Assembly (NCBI GenBank): GCA_029780415.1
Contig: JAKOYN010000019.1
Coordinates: 1 to 64,000 of the forward strand
Direction of reading: 5' to 3'
Origin: RXIX01 sp003989075
GTDB lineage: Bacteria > Pseudomonadota > Gammaproteobacteria > Competibacterales > Competibacteraceae
DNA length: 64,000 bases
This document shows, one piece after another, positions 25,093 through 34,576 of this stretch (positions within the stretch are counted from its first letter, which is position 1; the number at the start of each line of letters is the position of its first letter). The notes under the pieces are model-generated. The model was given only the letters and a program-made list of their open reading frames with translations, was not told where the DNA came from and made no database searches. A program made the position numbers and the translations under genes.

Positions 25093-28000
25093 ATGTCGTT
25101 CCGGCTCAAAACGATTCTCGGCGTCGCCGCCATCGAAGCAGTGCTGCTCACTTTGCTGGTGTGGAGCGGATTACGCTTTATCGAGCATTCGGCCGAGCAG
25201 GAATTCACCCAGCGGGCGCAGGCAACCGCCAGGGCGTTCGCAGTCACGACCAAGAATGCGCTGATCGCCAGCGATCTGGCGGCGCTGCAAAGTTTCGTCC
25301 AGGAAGCCCTGAGCTATCCGGGTGTGCTGTACGCGCGGGTGCGCGATGCCCAAGGCCGCGAACTGGCCAGCGCCGGCACACCGGCCATGCTGACGCAGCC
25401 ATTCAACGCCGATCACCACTTTGCCGACACTGCCGATGGCGTATTTGATGCAGCGGGCGCAATCAGCGAGGCGGGCATGCCCTTTGGGCGGGTCGAGCTG
25501 GGTCTTTCGGCACAGGCTCTGCAGGCCCTGGAAAGCGAGGCCCGGCACTACGGCATTGGTCTGGCGCTGCTGGAAATGGTGCTGGTCGCCCTGTTCTCGC
25601 TGGCGCTGGGCGTGTACCTGACCCGGCAGTTGCACAACATCGCCACGGGTTCGCAGCGCCTTGCCGCTGGCGAACTGGGCTATCAGATACCGGTTCAGGG
25701 CGACGATGAGCTGGCCGAAACCGCGCGCAGCTTCAACCTGATGTCGGCGCGGGTGCGCGAGGCCTACGCGGAACTGGCCGAGCGGGAAACGCATTGGCGA
25801 CGGATTTTGGAGAACATCCAGGACGGTATCCTCATCCTGGACCACGCCGGCCACATTACCGAATGCAGCCCGGCAGCGGCCACTCTCTTCGCCTGCCCAG
25901 CCGGGCAGTTGCGCGGCATCGGGGTTTCGCAGCTGTTCAGTGCCACGAGCTGGAACACGGTACGTGCCATGCTGGAAGCACCCGATCCGGCGCAGACCAG
26001 CACGCTGTGCGAGACCGAGGGCCAGCGGCTGGACGGCAGCTGTTTTCCGCTGGAAATCCACCTCACACCGCTGGATGGCGATCAGGACAGTGTCCTGATG
26101 GTGGTGCGCGACATCAGCGCCCGGATCGCCGCAGAGGCCGATCTGCGACTGCGCAACCGCATCATCGAGGACAGCAGCAACGGCGTAGTGATCGCCGACG
26201 CCACCCGGCCCGATCAACCCATTCTCTATGTCAATCGGGCCTTTACCCGCATCACCGGCTACAGCGCTGCCGAAGTTCTGGGCCGTAACTGCCGATTCCT
26301 GCAGGGACCGAACACCGAGCGCGACATGCTCGATGCACTGCGCCGGGCTCTGCGCGAGTGCAGCGATGTGCAGGTCATCCTGCGCAATTACACCAAGGAC
26401 GGCCGCGAGTTCTGGAACGAGCTGTCGATCAGCCCGATCCGCAACGGGCGCGGCGAGGTCACGCACTTCGTAGCCTTGCAAAACGACATCAGCGATCGGA
26501 TCGCGGCCCAGCGCCAGCTGGTCGCCCGCGAGAACTACCTGCGCCGGGTGCTCAACTCCACCCATGACGCTATCATCGTCATCGACGCGCAGGGCCTGAT
26601 TGAGTCGTTCAACACCGGCGCCGAAGTCATGTTCGGTTACAGCGCCGCCGAGATGATCGGCCAGAATGTATCGCTGCTGGTGCCCGAACCGCACCGGACG
26701 CAGCACGACCACTACCTGCGCCGCTATCGCGAGGGCGGAAATGCCGTCATACTCGGTATCGAGCGCGAATTCGAAGCCCAGCGCAAGGACGGCAGCTCCT
26801 TCTCGATGGCGCTGCGGGTCAACGAGATGCAGGAAGAAGGTCAGCTCCGCTTCATCGGCGTCATCCATGACATCAGCGTGCGTAAGTGTGCCGAGGATGT
26901 CCTGCGCGAGGCCAAGGAGGCAGCCGAAGCCGCCGCTGAGGCTAAGACCCAGTTCCTGGCCAACATGAGCCATGAGATTCGCACGCCGATGCATGGCGTA
27001 CTCGGCGCCCTGGAGATGCTGCGCGATTCGCCGCTGAGCACTGTGCAGCAGCGCTATCTCAATACCGCCAGCACTTCAGCCGAAATTCTGCTGACGCTGA
27101 TCGACGAGATTCTGGACTTTTCCCGCCTCGAAGCCGGCAAGCTGCATATCGAAAACCTGGATTTCGAGCTGCGCCGCACCGTCGAGGATGTCACCGCCAT
27201 GCTCGGCCAGCACGCCCACGCCAAGCATATCGAGCTGGCCTGCTTTATCGCCCCGGACACGCCGGACCTGCTGCAGGGCGACCCGATCCGCCTGCGTCAA
27301 GTGCTGACCAATCTGATCGGCAATGCCGTCAAATTCACTGAGAAGGGTGAAGTGGTGGTGAATGTCACCGTCGAGCCGGAGATTCCGTTGACACGGGGCG
27401 TCATGCTGCGCTTCGAGGTCCGCGACACCGGCATCGGCATTGCCATCGACAAGCAGCCGCTGCTGTTTGAGCCCTTTGTCCAGGCTGATGGCTCGACCAG
27501 CCGCCGTTTCGGGGGCAGCGGTCTGGGCCTGAGTATCGCCCGGCGCCTGGTCGAACTGATGGGCGGCACCATTGGCCTGGACAGTGCGCCGGGGCGCGGT
27601 TCGCGTTTCTGGTTCCGCCTGCCATTCGCCGTCGCCACACCGAAAGAAGCTCGGTTGCGTGCCGATTTCTCCGGCCAGCGCATCCTGATCGTCGATGACA
27701 ATGCCACCAACCGCATCATCCTGCACCGCTACCTGACCGCCTGGCAGGTCCAGCCGGGCAGCGCCGCCGGTGGCGAGGAAGCGCTGGCAAAGCTGCAGGA
27801 TGCTGCCAGCGCCGGCCGGCCTTACCATGTGGCGCTACTCGATTGCAATATGCCCGACATGGATGGTCTGCGCCTGGCCCGCTGCATCAAGACTGACCCG
27901 GCGCTGACCGCAACCCGGGTGCTGATGCTCAGCTCCTCCAGCCAGGAGACTGCGGTCATTGCCGAACTGGGCATCGATATCTGGCTGGATAAACCGGTAC

Positions 28001-28842
28001 GCCAGCTGGACCTGCACGATGCCATCGCCACCGTGCTCAACAGGGATAACCACCACCGCGCCCCTGTGGAACCGGTCTCACGCCGTCACGATGAAGGGCC
28101 GCGCTTTGCCGGCGAACGGGTGCTGCTGGTTGAGGACAATCCGATCAGCCAGGAACTCGGCCGGATGATGCTGCGTCAGCGCAACCTGCGCGTCAATATC
28201 GCCAACAATGGCCTTGAGGCCATCGCTGCCGCGCGTCAGCAGCCTTATGCAGTGATCTTCATGGACGTGCAGATGCCGGAGATGGACGGCTACGCAGCGA
28301 CCCGGGAGATTCGAGCGCGTGAGGCTGCCACCGGGCAGGCGCGGGTGCCGATCATCGCCCTCACTGCTCACGCCCTGCCCAGCGACCAGAAAAAATGCCT
28401 GGACGCAGGCATGGACGATTACCTGACCAAACCCTATAGCGGCAGTTCACTCGCCGCCATGGTGGCCCGCTGGCTGACGCGGCCCGCCGGACAGGTGCCG
28501 AGTGAGTTCGATCCGGCCAAGCTGACGGAAGTGAAGAAGCTGATGGGCGTGCATTTCAGCGCACTGCTGACCAAGTTCATCAGCACCCTCGATACACAGT
28601 TGCAGCAGGCGCAGGCCGCGCGCGCCAGCAGCAATCGCGAGCGACTGCTTGATGCCGTGCATAGTCTGAAGAACACCGCCGGCGATATCGGCGCGGCGCA
28701 TCTGCACGCGGTGGCGACTACTCTGGAAACACGACTCAAGCAGGGCGAATTTCCCAGCGGGGATCTGGCTACACTGGACACTGTAGCACGGGCAGCGATG
28801 GCGGCTGCTACACGACAACTGGAACAGGAAATCACGAAATGA
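25093..28842 (+). CDS. LOV-domain hybrid histidine kinase (HAMP-PAS-LOV-PAS-HK-REC-REC-Hpt)
   Basis: This is a 1249-aa membrane phosphorelay kinase. Transmembrane helices at about 8-30 and 153-176 flank a periplasmic region of about 120 residues, with HAMP near 178-228 and a PAS near 232-345. Residues 353-470 are a complete LOV blue-light domain: GRNCRFLQG with adduct Cys400, and flavin-contact N432, N442 and Q463. A third PAS spans about 478-598. The kinase core has H627 (ANMSHEIRTP), LIGNAVKFT and GGSGLGLSIA. Receivers have D917 and D1058, and a final Hpt domain has H1190 (AVHSLKNTAGD). ATG 25093 follows the PhnD-like gene closely. It overlaps the c-di-GMP gene by 4 bp. Light and ligand control are inferred. 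Confidence 0.92.
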   Translation: MSFRLKTILGVAAIEAVLLTLLVWSGLRFIEHSAEQEFTQRAQATARAFAVTTKNALIASDLAALQSFVQEALSYPGVLYARVRDAQGRELASAGTPAMLTQPFNADHHFADTADGVFDAAGAISEAGMPFGRVELGLSAQALQALESEARHYGIGLALLEMVLVALFSLALGVYLTRQLHNIATGSQRLAAGELGYQIPVQGDDELAETARSFNLMSARVREAYAELAERETHWRRILENIQDGILILDHAGHITECSPAAATLFACPAGQLRGIGVSQLFSATSWNTVRAMLEAPDPAQTSTLCETEGQRLDGSCFPLEIHLTPLDGDQDSVLMVVRDISARIAAEADLRLRNRIIEDSSNGVVIADATRPDQPILYVNRAFTRITGYSAAEVLGRNCRFLQGPNTERDMLDALRRALRECSDVQVILRNYTKDGREFWNELSISPIRNGRGEVTHFVALQNDISDRIAAQRQLVARENYLRRVLNSTHDAIIVIDAQGLIESFNTGAEVMFGYSAAEMIGQNVSLLVPEPHRTQHDHYLRRYREGGNAVILGIEREFEAQRKDGSSFSMALRVNEMQEEGQLRFIGVIHDISVRKCAEDVLREAKEAAEAAAEAKTQFLANMSHEIRTPMHGVLGALEMLRDSPLSTVQQRYLNTASTSAEILLTLIDEILDFSRLEAGKLHIENLDFELRRTVEDVTAMLGQHAHAKHIELACFIAPDTPDLLQGDPIRLRQVLTNLIGNAVKFTEKGEVVVNVTVEPEIPLTRGVMLRFEVRDTGIGIAIDKQPLLFEPFVQADGSTSRRFGGSGLGLSIARRLVELMGGTIGLDSAPGRGSRFWFRLPFAVATPKEARLRADFSGQRILIVDDNATNRIILHRYLTAWQVQPGSAAGGEEALAKLQDAASAGRPYHVALLDCNMPDMDGLRLARCIKTDPALTATRVLMLSSSSQETAVIAELGIDIWLDKPVRQLDLHDAIATVLNRDNHHRAPVEPVSRRHDEGPRFAGERVLLVEDNPISQELGRMMLRQRNLRVNIANNGLEAIAAARQQPYAVIFMDVQMPEMDGYAATREIRAREAATGQARVPIIALTAHALPSDQKKCLDAGMDDYLTKPYSGSSLAAMVARWLTRPAGQVPSEFDPAKLTEVKKLMGVHFSALLTKFISTLDTQLQQAQAARASSNRERLLDAVHSLKNTAGDIGAAHLHAVATTLETRLKQGEFPSGDLATLDTVARAAMAAATRQLEQEITK

Positions 28843-30977
28843 CGGATCAGCCGATGGTGGAAGAACGCAAAATCTATTACGAGCGTATCCTGATCATCGA
28901 CGATGAGGAAATCACCCGCATGATGCTGCGGCGGGTGCTGGAGGAAAGCGGCTACTGGGTGCTGGAGGCGACCAACGGCCAGCAGGGACTGCAGACCTGC
29001 CTATTGGAAAATCCCGATGCGGTGCTCATGGATGTACGCATGCCGGTCATGAACGGCTTCGAGGCCTGCCAGGCAATCCGCCAGGAGCCGGCCATCTCCC
29101 GCGTTCCGATCCTGATGCTGACCAGCCTTGACGATGTAGTAGCCGTGCAACTGGCTTTCGATGCCGGAGCGACTGATTTCGTCACCAAGCCGATCAACTG
29201 GGCACTGCTGGCGCAGCGGGTCCGCTACGCGCTACGGGCACGGGAGATCGAGCGGCAGATGCGTGAAAATGAGGAGCAACTGGCCCGTGCCCAGCGCATC
29301 GCCCGCCTCGGCTACTGGCGCTACGAGATCGCCGTCGACTGGCTTAACCTGTCGCTGGAACTATGTCATCTCCTGGAGATCGACACGGTGCGCGGCATGA
29401 CCGGCAGCGAGATGCGCGAGCATGTCCTGGAGGAAGATCTGCCGCTGCTGGAGCGCTTCATCGCCGCTTTCCTGCAGGAATATGCCGATGAAAGTGAAAC
29501 CGAGATCCGCATCCGCATCGGGAGCGGCCGGGTGCTCACCCTGTTTCTCTCCGCCAACCTGATGTATGACAAAAACAATCAGGTGAACGTCATTTTTGGC
29601 GTGGCGCAGGATGTCACCGAACGCCGCGCCACCGAAGCGCGACTGAGCTATTTTGCTCATTTCGACCCGCTCACCGGCCTACCCAACCGGGTGCTGTTCC
29701 GCGATCGCCTGATCCAGGTGATCAACGCCGCCCAGCGCGACGACCGGCGCTTCGCGATCATCCATCTCAACCTTGACCAGTTCCAGAAGGTCAACGCCTC
29801 GCTGGGCAATACCAACGCCGATCTGGTGCTGCAACGGCTGGTCGAGCGGCTCAAGGGCCGGCTGCGCGAGCGTGACTCCCTGTCGCGCTTTGGCGGGGAT
29901 CACTTCGAGGCGATTCTGACTGATATCCGCAGCGAGCATGAGGCAGCCATAGTCGCCCAGCGACTGCTGAGCGCCTTTGACGTCCCGCTGCAATGCGCAG
30001 AGTGGGAAGTGCGGGTCTCGGCGACTCTGGGCATCGCCGTCTATCCCAACGATGGTACCGATATCGAAACGCTGCTGCTGCACGCCGCTACCGCCTACAC
30101 CCGTGCTCTGGAACTCGGCGGCGCCCGCTACCAGTTCTACACCGCCGATCTGCACCATCAGGCAGTCGAGCGACTGAACCGGGAAGCGGCCCTGAGCCGG
30201 GCGCTGGAGCGCGATGAATTCATTCTCTACTTCCAGCCACGTTTCGATCTGCGCGAGCGGCGCGTGACCGGCGCCGAAGCCCTGATCCGCTGGCAGCATC
30301 CCGAGTGGGGCCTGCAGATGCCTGATCACTTCATCGGTATCCTGGAGGACAATGGCCTGATCATCGAGGTTGGCGAATGGGTGCTGCGTCAGGCCTGCCG
30401 GGCCTTTCGTGACCTGCCGCTGGCGGTCTCGATCAACCTGTCGCCGCGGCAGTTCCAGAGCCCGGATCTGGCCGAGCGGATGCTGCGCATTGTTCAGGAA
30501 GAGCATTTCCCGGCTGAACGGCTGGAACTGGAACTGACCGAGCGCCTGTTCATGCACGACGAGCAGCAGGCGGCCCTGACCCTGACCGCACTGCGCGAGA
30601 GCGGTATTCAGGTATCCATTGACGACTATGGCACCGGCTACTGTTCGCTGCAGTACCTGAAGCGGCTGCCGGTCAATCTGCTCAAGATCGACCGCTCCTT
30701 TATCCGCTGCCTGACCGATGACCGCGCCGACCAGGCCATTGTCCGCTCCACCATCGAACTGTGCCACACGCTGAACGTCGAGGTGGTAGCTGAGGGCGTC
30801 GAGGACCGCGCTACTCTGGATGCGCTGCAGCATCTTGGCTGTGATGCGATCCAGGGCTACTACCTGTCGCGTCCGGTGCCGCTGGAGCGGCTGCTCGAAT
30901 GGCTCGACAGTGTGAAACTGGGTAGCCATTTCGCCCTGGATGCGCCCAACGGTCCGCCGCTAGCAGAGCAGGCCTGA
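28839..30977 (+). CDS. REC-PAS-GGDEF(degenerate)-EAL c-di-GMP phosphodiesterase
   Basis: This 712-aa cytoplasmic response regulator is probably the output of the upstream kinase. The receiver (about 15-135) has D65 (LMDVRMP) and K117. A PAS-like region spans about 150-262. The GGDEF domain (about 270-440) has GGDHF at 352-356 instead of GGDEF and lacks other catalytic residues (NLDQFQKVNASL), so cyclase activity is doubtful, but an RxxD inhibitory-site motif (343-346) remains. The EAL domain (about 447-690) keeps E480 of EALIRW, N533, E568, D595/D596 of DDYGTG, K616 and E652, so c-di-GMP hydrolysis is expected. It shares ATGA with the kinase stop. Confidence 0.92.
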   Translation: MTDQPMVEERKIYYERILIIDDEEITRMMLRRVLEESGYWVLEATNGQQGLQTCLLENPDAVLMDVRMPVMNGFEACQAIRQEPAISRVPILMLTSLDDVVAVQLAFDAGATDFVTKPINWALLAQRVRYALRAREIERQMRENEEQLARAQRIARLGYWRYEIAVDWLNLSLELCHLLEIDTVRGMTGSEMREHVLEEDLPLLERFIAAFLQEYADESETEIRIRIGSGRVLTLFLSANLMYDKNNQVNVIFGVAQDVTERRATEARLSYFAHFDPLTGLPNRVLFRDRLIQVINAAQRDDRRFAIIHLNLDQFQKVNASLGNTNADLVLQRLVERLKGRLRERDSLSRFGGDHFEAILTDIRSEHEAAIVAQRLLSAFDVPLQCAEWEVRVSATLGIAVYPNDGTDIETLLLHAATAYTRALELGGARYQFYTADLHHQAVERLNREAALSRALERDEFILYFQPRFDLRERRVTGAEALIRWQHPEWGLQMPDHFIGILEDNGLIIEVGEWVLRQACRAFRDLPLAVSINLSPRQFQSPDLAERMLRIVQEEHFPAERLELELTERLFMHDEQQAALTLTALRESGIQVSIDDYGTGYCSLQYLKRLPVNLLKIDRSFIRCLTDDRADQAIVRSTIELCHTLNVEVVAEGVEDRATLDALQHLGCDAIQGYYLSRPVPLERLLEWLDSVKLGSHFALDAPNGPPLAEQA

Positions 30978-31007
30978 TTGCGACAGGCGTTGCAGGCAGG
31001 CACATCC

Positions 31008-32672
31008 TTATGCGGGCGGCGCAACCGAAACACCCAGCGGCAGGCCGAGCAGTGCCAGCACCTGCTCCGCCGCGCGCACCCCCCGATAGTTCGCCTCCTC
31101 GAAAATCGAGTAGCCGCTCAGATCAGCGTGAGCCAGAAACACCCGGTCCAGCGCGGCCTGCGTCAACTGCTGGCGGGCCGCGCCCCAGACAAAGCCGGGC
31201 CGGGGTCGCACCATGGCGTGCCCCCAGCGCATCACATCCAGACGGGTCACCCAGTGGCGAATATCCGGATAGGGACGCTCCAACTCGCTCAGGATGGTTT
31301 CGGCCCAGACCGCCCAGGGCGTGCTCAGCAGGCGCTGCCGTTCCTGTTCCGGCGGACCATCGGCCAGGGCGTGATACCAGGTGAACACGGTCCCGTTCTG
31401 ATGCGCGGCCAACTGCTGATGGTTGGCGACCACATAGCCCAGTGCGCTGCTGTCCTGGAGCACGTTATCCCAGCTCAGCGGCGCACCATGCCGCTCGACG
31501 GGAAAGCCACGCAGGCTCAGGTTGGCCACCAGCCAGGGCGCATATTGAAACTCGCCGATCGCCGCGTGCAGCGCCACTGGCAGTTCGCGCAGCACCTGCG
31601 GCGCTTGAAACAGCGGCGCTGCCCAGATCACCGCCTGTGCCAGCCAGCGCTCGCTGCGCGACTCACCGGGCCGATAGACATCCACCCGCACCGCCCGATC
31701 CAGCGCTGAGACGGCAAACGCCAGTGCGCCGGTGTGCAGATGCGGCGCCAATCGCTCGCGCAGTCGCTGCACCAGCCAGCCATTTCCCGCCGGCCATGTC
31801 AGCACATCATCGTCATCAGCATCACGGGCCCGGGCATCGCGGCTGGCAAAATAGTGAATACCCATCCAGGCCGAAGTATCGCTGGCATGACAGCCGTAGT
31901 CATCACGGCAGGCATAATCGACGTAGCCCTGCAGCGGCAGCGAATCCAGCCCGTTCTGCAACAGAAAATCGCGCATCGACACGCGGTCCAGCGCCAGCAG
32001 GTCCGGATCACGGGCGCTAAAGTCGATCGGAATGGCAAATGCCTTACGGCCATCGGCCCCGCGCCGCTGCTGAAACTGCTCCATCAGCGCCTGAAAATGG
32101 CGGTACTGCTGCAGATCGCGTCCGCTGATCCCCACCTGTGGCCATAAACCCTCCTGCCACAGGCCATGGGCGAACAGCCGCTCCCGCGGCGCAAAGCTGA
32201 TAGAGCGCTCATCGTAGACCGGTACGGCGGCCTGGGGATCGCCCTGCAGCACCCCGAAATCGGCCAGCAGTTCGCGCACCGCGCGACTTTCCCGGGTAGG
32301 AAACGGCAGATAGTGTGCACCCCAGGGATAGGCGCTGATCGCGTTGCTGCCGCTGCGGGCATTGCCGCCGACCTCGCGCTCCAGCTCCAGGAGCACGAAA
32401 TCGTGAAAACCGGCCCTGTGCAACGCCCAGCCCGCCGACAGCCCAGCGATGCCACCCCCGACGATCACCACCGGTGCCTTGCGAGTCAGCTCCGGTTCTG
32501 GAAACTGCTGGTCACGCAGGCGATGCCCCAGCGCCTGGTCAGCACCGACGATGGCGCCAGGCGGTAGCGCCGGCACGGCGGCGGCATGCCGCCATCCACT
32601 CCGGATCGCACCGGCAGCGGTCGCCATGCCGCCGAGCGCAGCCAGAAAATGACGGCGCTTCAAGGGTTCCAC
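31008..32672 (-). CDS. Tat-exported FAD-dependent amine-oxidase-like protein
   Basis: This 554-aa protein starts with a twin-arginine signal (LKRRHFLAALGGMATAAGA), indicating export in folded form with its cofactor. The FAD-binding Rossmann motif is VVIVGGGIAGLSAGWALHRAG, followed by LELEREVGGNARSG, as in the amine oxidase/phytoene desaturase superfamily. A C-terminal FAD segment occurs near VFLAHADLSGYSIFEEANYRGVRAAEQVL. The substrate is unknown: the family covers amines, polyamines and carotenoids. It converges with the c-di-GMP gene 30 bp away and is divergent from the PAS kinase gene. Confidence 0.85.
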   Translation of the reverse strand: MEPLKRRHFLAALGGMATAAGAIRSGWRHAAAVPALPPGAIVGADQALGHRLRDQQFPEPELTRKAPVVIVGGGIAGLSAGWALHRAGFHDFVLLELEREVGGNARSGSNAISAYPWGAHYLPFPTRESRAVRELLADFGVLQGDPQAAVPVYDERSISFAPRERLFAHGLWQEGLWPQVGISGRDLQQYRHFQALMEQFQQRRGADGRKAFAIPIDFSARDPDLLALDRVSMRDFLLQNGLDSLPLQGYVDYACRDDYGCHASDTSAWMGIHYFASRDARARDADDDDVLTWPAGNGWLVQRLRERLAPHLHTGALAFAVSALDRAVRVDVYRPGESRSERWLAQAVIWAAPLFQAPQVLRELPVALHAAIGEFQYAPWLVANLSLRGFPVERHGAPLSWDNVLQDSSALGYVVANHQQLAAHQNGTVFTWYHALADGPPEQERQRLLSTPWAVWAETILSELERPYPDIRHWVTRLDVMRWGHAMVRPRPGFVWGAARQQLTQAALDRVFLAHADLSGYSIFEEANYRGVRAAEQVLALLGLPLGVSVAPPA

Positions 32673-32836
32673 CGGTCTGCATCTACTGGACCCGGCACTA
32701 ACATCCGGAACAGCTTCGCGTCTACTATTGCCATATTAAACTCTCAATAATTGACTGATATTAACCGGTGTTGGGTGGACCGCTTCCGGCCCACCGATTC
32801 CGCCTGATCCTCAAGGACCGAAGGAGCCCCGCATCA

Positions 32837-34576
32837 ATGACACGCGAAATCCCGCGCGAGCAAGCCGAAACCGAAGCCCTGTCTCCGATCGGAGCGCAGC
32901 CCGAGATAGTGGACAACCGGGGCCGCGCCCTGGTGCACGAACTGCACGTGCAGCGCATGGAACTGGAAATCCAGAAGGAAGAGCTGCGCCGGGTCAGCGC
33001 CGAGCTTGAGCAGTCGCGCAACCAGTTCTCGCTGTTGTTCCATCAGGCGCCGATCGGCTATCTGGTGCTCAACGAAATCGGCCTGATCTACGAGGTCAAC
33101 GAGACCTTCTGCCGCATGGTCGAGCGCGCGCGCAGCCGCCTGCTGGGCAATTCCTTCGCCCATTGTCTGGAGCGCAACAGCCAGGAACCGTTTCTCGGCC
33201 GCTATCCGGGCTTTTTCCGCAAACCCGCCGGCAAGAGCCTGGAAGCGATGGTCCGCCGTGAGCGCGGCGCCGCCTTTTACGCTCATCTCGAAGGCACCAC
33301 CATCCGCACCGCTCTCGGCAGCCGGCCGGTCGATGGCACGCCGCTGCTGCTGCTGGCGGTGACCGACATCAGCGAGCGCAAGTGGGCCGAGGAAAAGCGC
33401 CTGCAACTGGAGCGGCAGATGCAGCAGACCCAGCGCCTGGAGAGCCTCGGCGTGCTGGCTGGCGGGATCGCTCACGATTTCAACAACCTGCTGGCTATCA
33501 TCCTCGGCAATGCCAATCTGGCGATGGAGGAACTGCCGGCCGATTCACCGGCTCGCGACAGTCTGCACGCCATCGAAGCCACCTCGCTGCGCGCCGCCGA
33601 GTTGTGCCGACAGATGCTCGCTTACTCCGGCAAGGGCTGGTTCGCCATCGAGACCATGGACCTGAACGCACTGATCGACGAGATGGTCGCCCTGCTCAAG
33701 GCCTCCATCGCCAAGAAAACCACGCTCAACCTGGCTCTGGATGCGGATCTGCCGGCGCTGCGCGGCGATCCGAGCCAGATCCGCCAGGTGGTGATGAATC
33801 TGGTGATCAATGCTGCCGAGGCGATCGGCGACGAGGGCGGCGTGGTGACGATTGCCACCGGTGCGCTCAAATGCACCCATGAAGAGCTGAGCGATGCCTA
33901 CCTGAACGAAACCCTGAATGGCGGCCTGTATGCCTGGCTGGAAATCGCCGACAGCGGCTGTGGCATGGACGCGGATACCCAGCGGCGCATCTTCGAACCC
34001 TTTTTTACCACCAAGTTTACCGGGCGCGGTCTGGGCCTGTCGGCGGTGCTGGGCATCGTGCGCGGCCATCACGGCGCGTTGCGGGTGCGCAGCGTACTTG
34101 GCCAAGGCACCACGATTCGCGTCTTTCTGCCGGCGCTGCAAACCGCACAGACCGAAACTGGCGCCGTCGCCGAGATCGCGCATGCCGACTGGCGCGGCAC
34201 GGGCACCATCCTGCTGGTCGATGACGAGGAATCGGTGCGCGTCATGGTCGGCCGCATGCTGGAACGGCTCGGCTTTCAGGTGCTGACCGCCGCCAATGGC
34301 CGCGAGGCGCTGTATCTCTATCAGGCGCGGCGCGCGCGCATCGTCATGGTGCTGCTTGACCTGACCATGCCGGTCATGGATGGCGAGGAAGCCTTTACCG
34401 CGCTGCGCCGCATCAATCCGCAGTTGCGCGTGGTGCTGTCGAGCGGCTTTACCGAAAGCGAGATCGCGCCGCGCTTTGCCGGGCTCGGTCTGGCCGGCTT
34501 CCTGCAAAAACCCTATGCCCTGTACGATCTGGCCCGTTGCCTGCACCGGGTACTCAACAGCCCACTGCCGACCTGA
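32837..34576 (+). CDS. Cytoplasmic PAS histidine kinase with C-terminal receiver
   Basis: This 579-aa soluble kinase begins with a charged coiled-coil-like segment (residues about 30-62, ELHVQRMELEIQKEELRRVSAELEQS). A PAS domain follows (about 63-180). The NtrB-like HisKA region carries H213 in GGIAHDFNNLLA, and the HATPase domain has NLVINAAEAIGD and GRGLGLSAVLGIVRGHHG. A receiver domain at the C-terminus has D508 (LLDLTMP). There is no membrane segment. ATG 32837 has AAGGAG 10 nt upstream. It ends one base from the end of the convergent CheY-like gene. Such kinases often phosphorylate separate single-domain receivers, so the neighbour is a candidate partner. Confidence 0.9.
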   Translation: MTREIPREQAETEALSPIGAQPEIVDNRGRALVHELHVQRMELEIQKEELRRVSAELEQSRNQFSLLFHQAPIGYLVLNEIGLIYEVNETFCRMVERARSRLLGNSFAHCLERNSQEPFLGRYPGFFRKPAGKSLEAMVRRERGAAFYAHLEGTTIRTALGSRPVDGTPLLLLAVTDISERKWAEEKRLQLERQMQQTQRLESLGVLAGGIAHDFNNLLAIILGNANLAMEELPADSPARDSLHAIEATSLRAAELCRQMLAYSGKGWFAIETMDLNALIDEMVALLKASIAKKTTLNLALDADLPALRGDPSQIRQVVMNLVINAAEAIGDEGGVVTIATGALKCTHEELSDAYLNETLNGGLYAWLEIADSGCGMDADTQRRIFEPFFTTKFTGRGLGLSAVLGIVRGHHGALRVRSVLGQGTTIRVFLPALQTAQTETGAVAEIAHADWRGTGTILLVDDEESVRVMVGRMLERLGFQVLTAANGREALYLYQARRARIVMVLLDLTMPVMDGEEAFTALRRINPQLRVVLSSGFTESEIAPRFAGLGLAGFLQKPYALYDLARCLHRVLNSPLPT

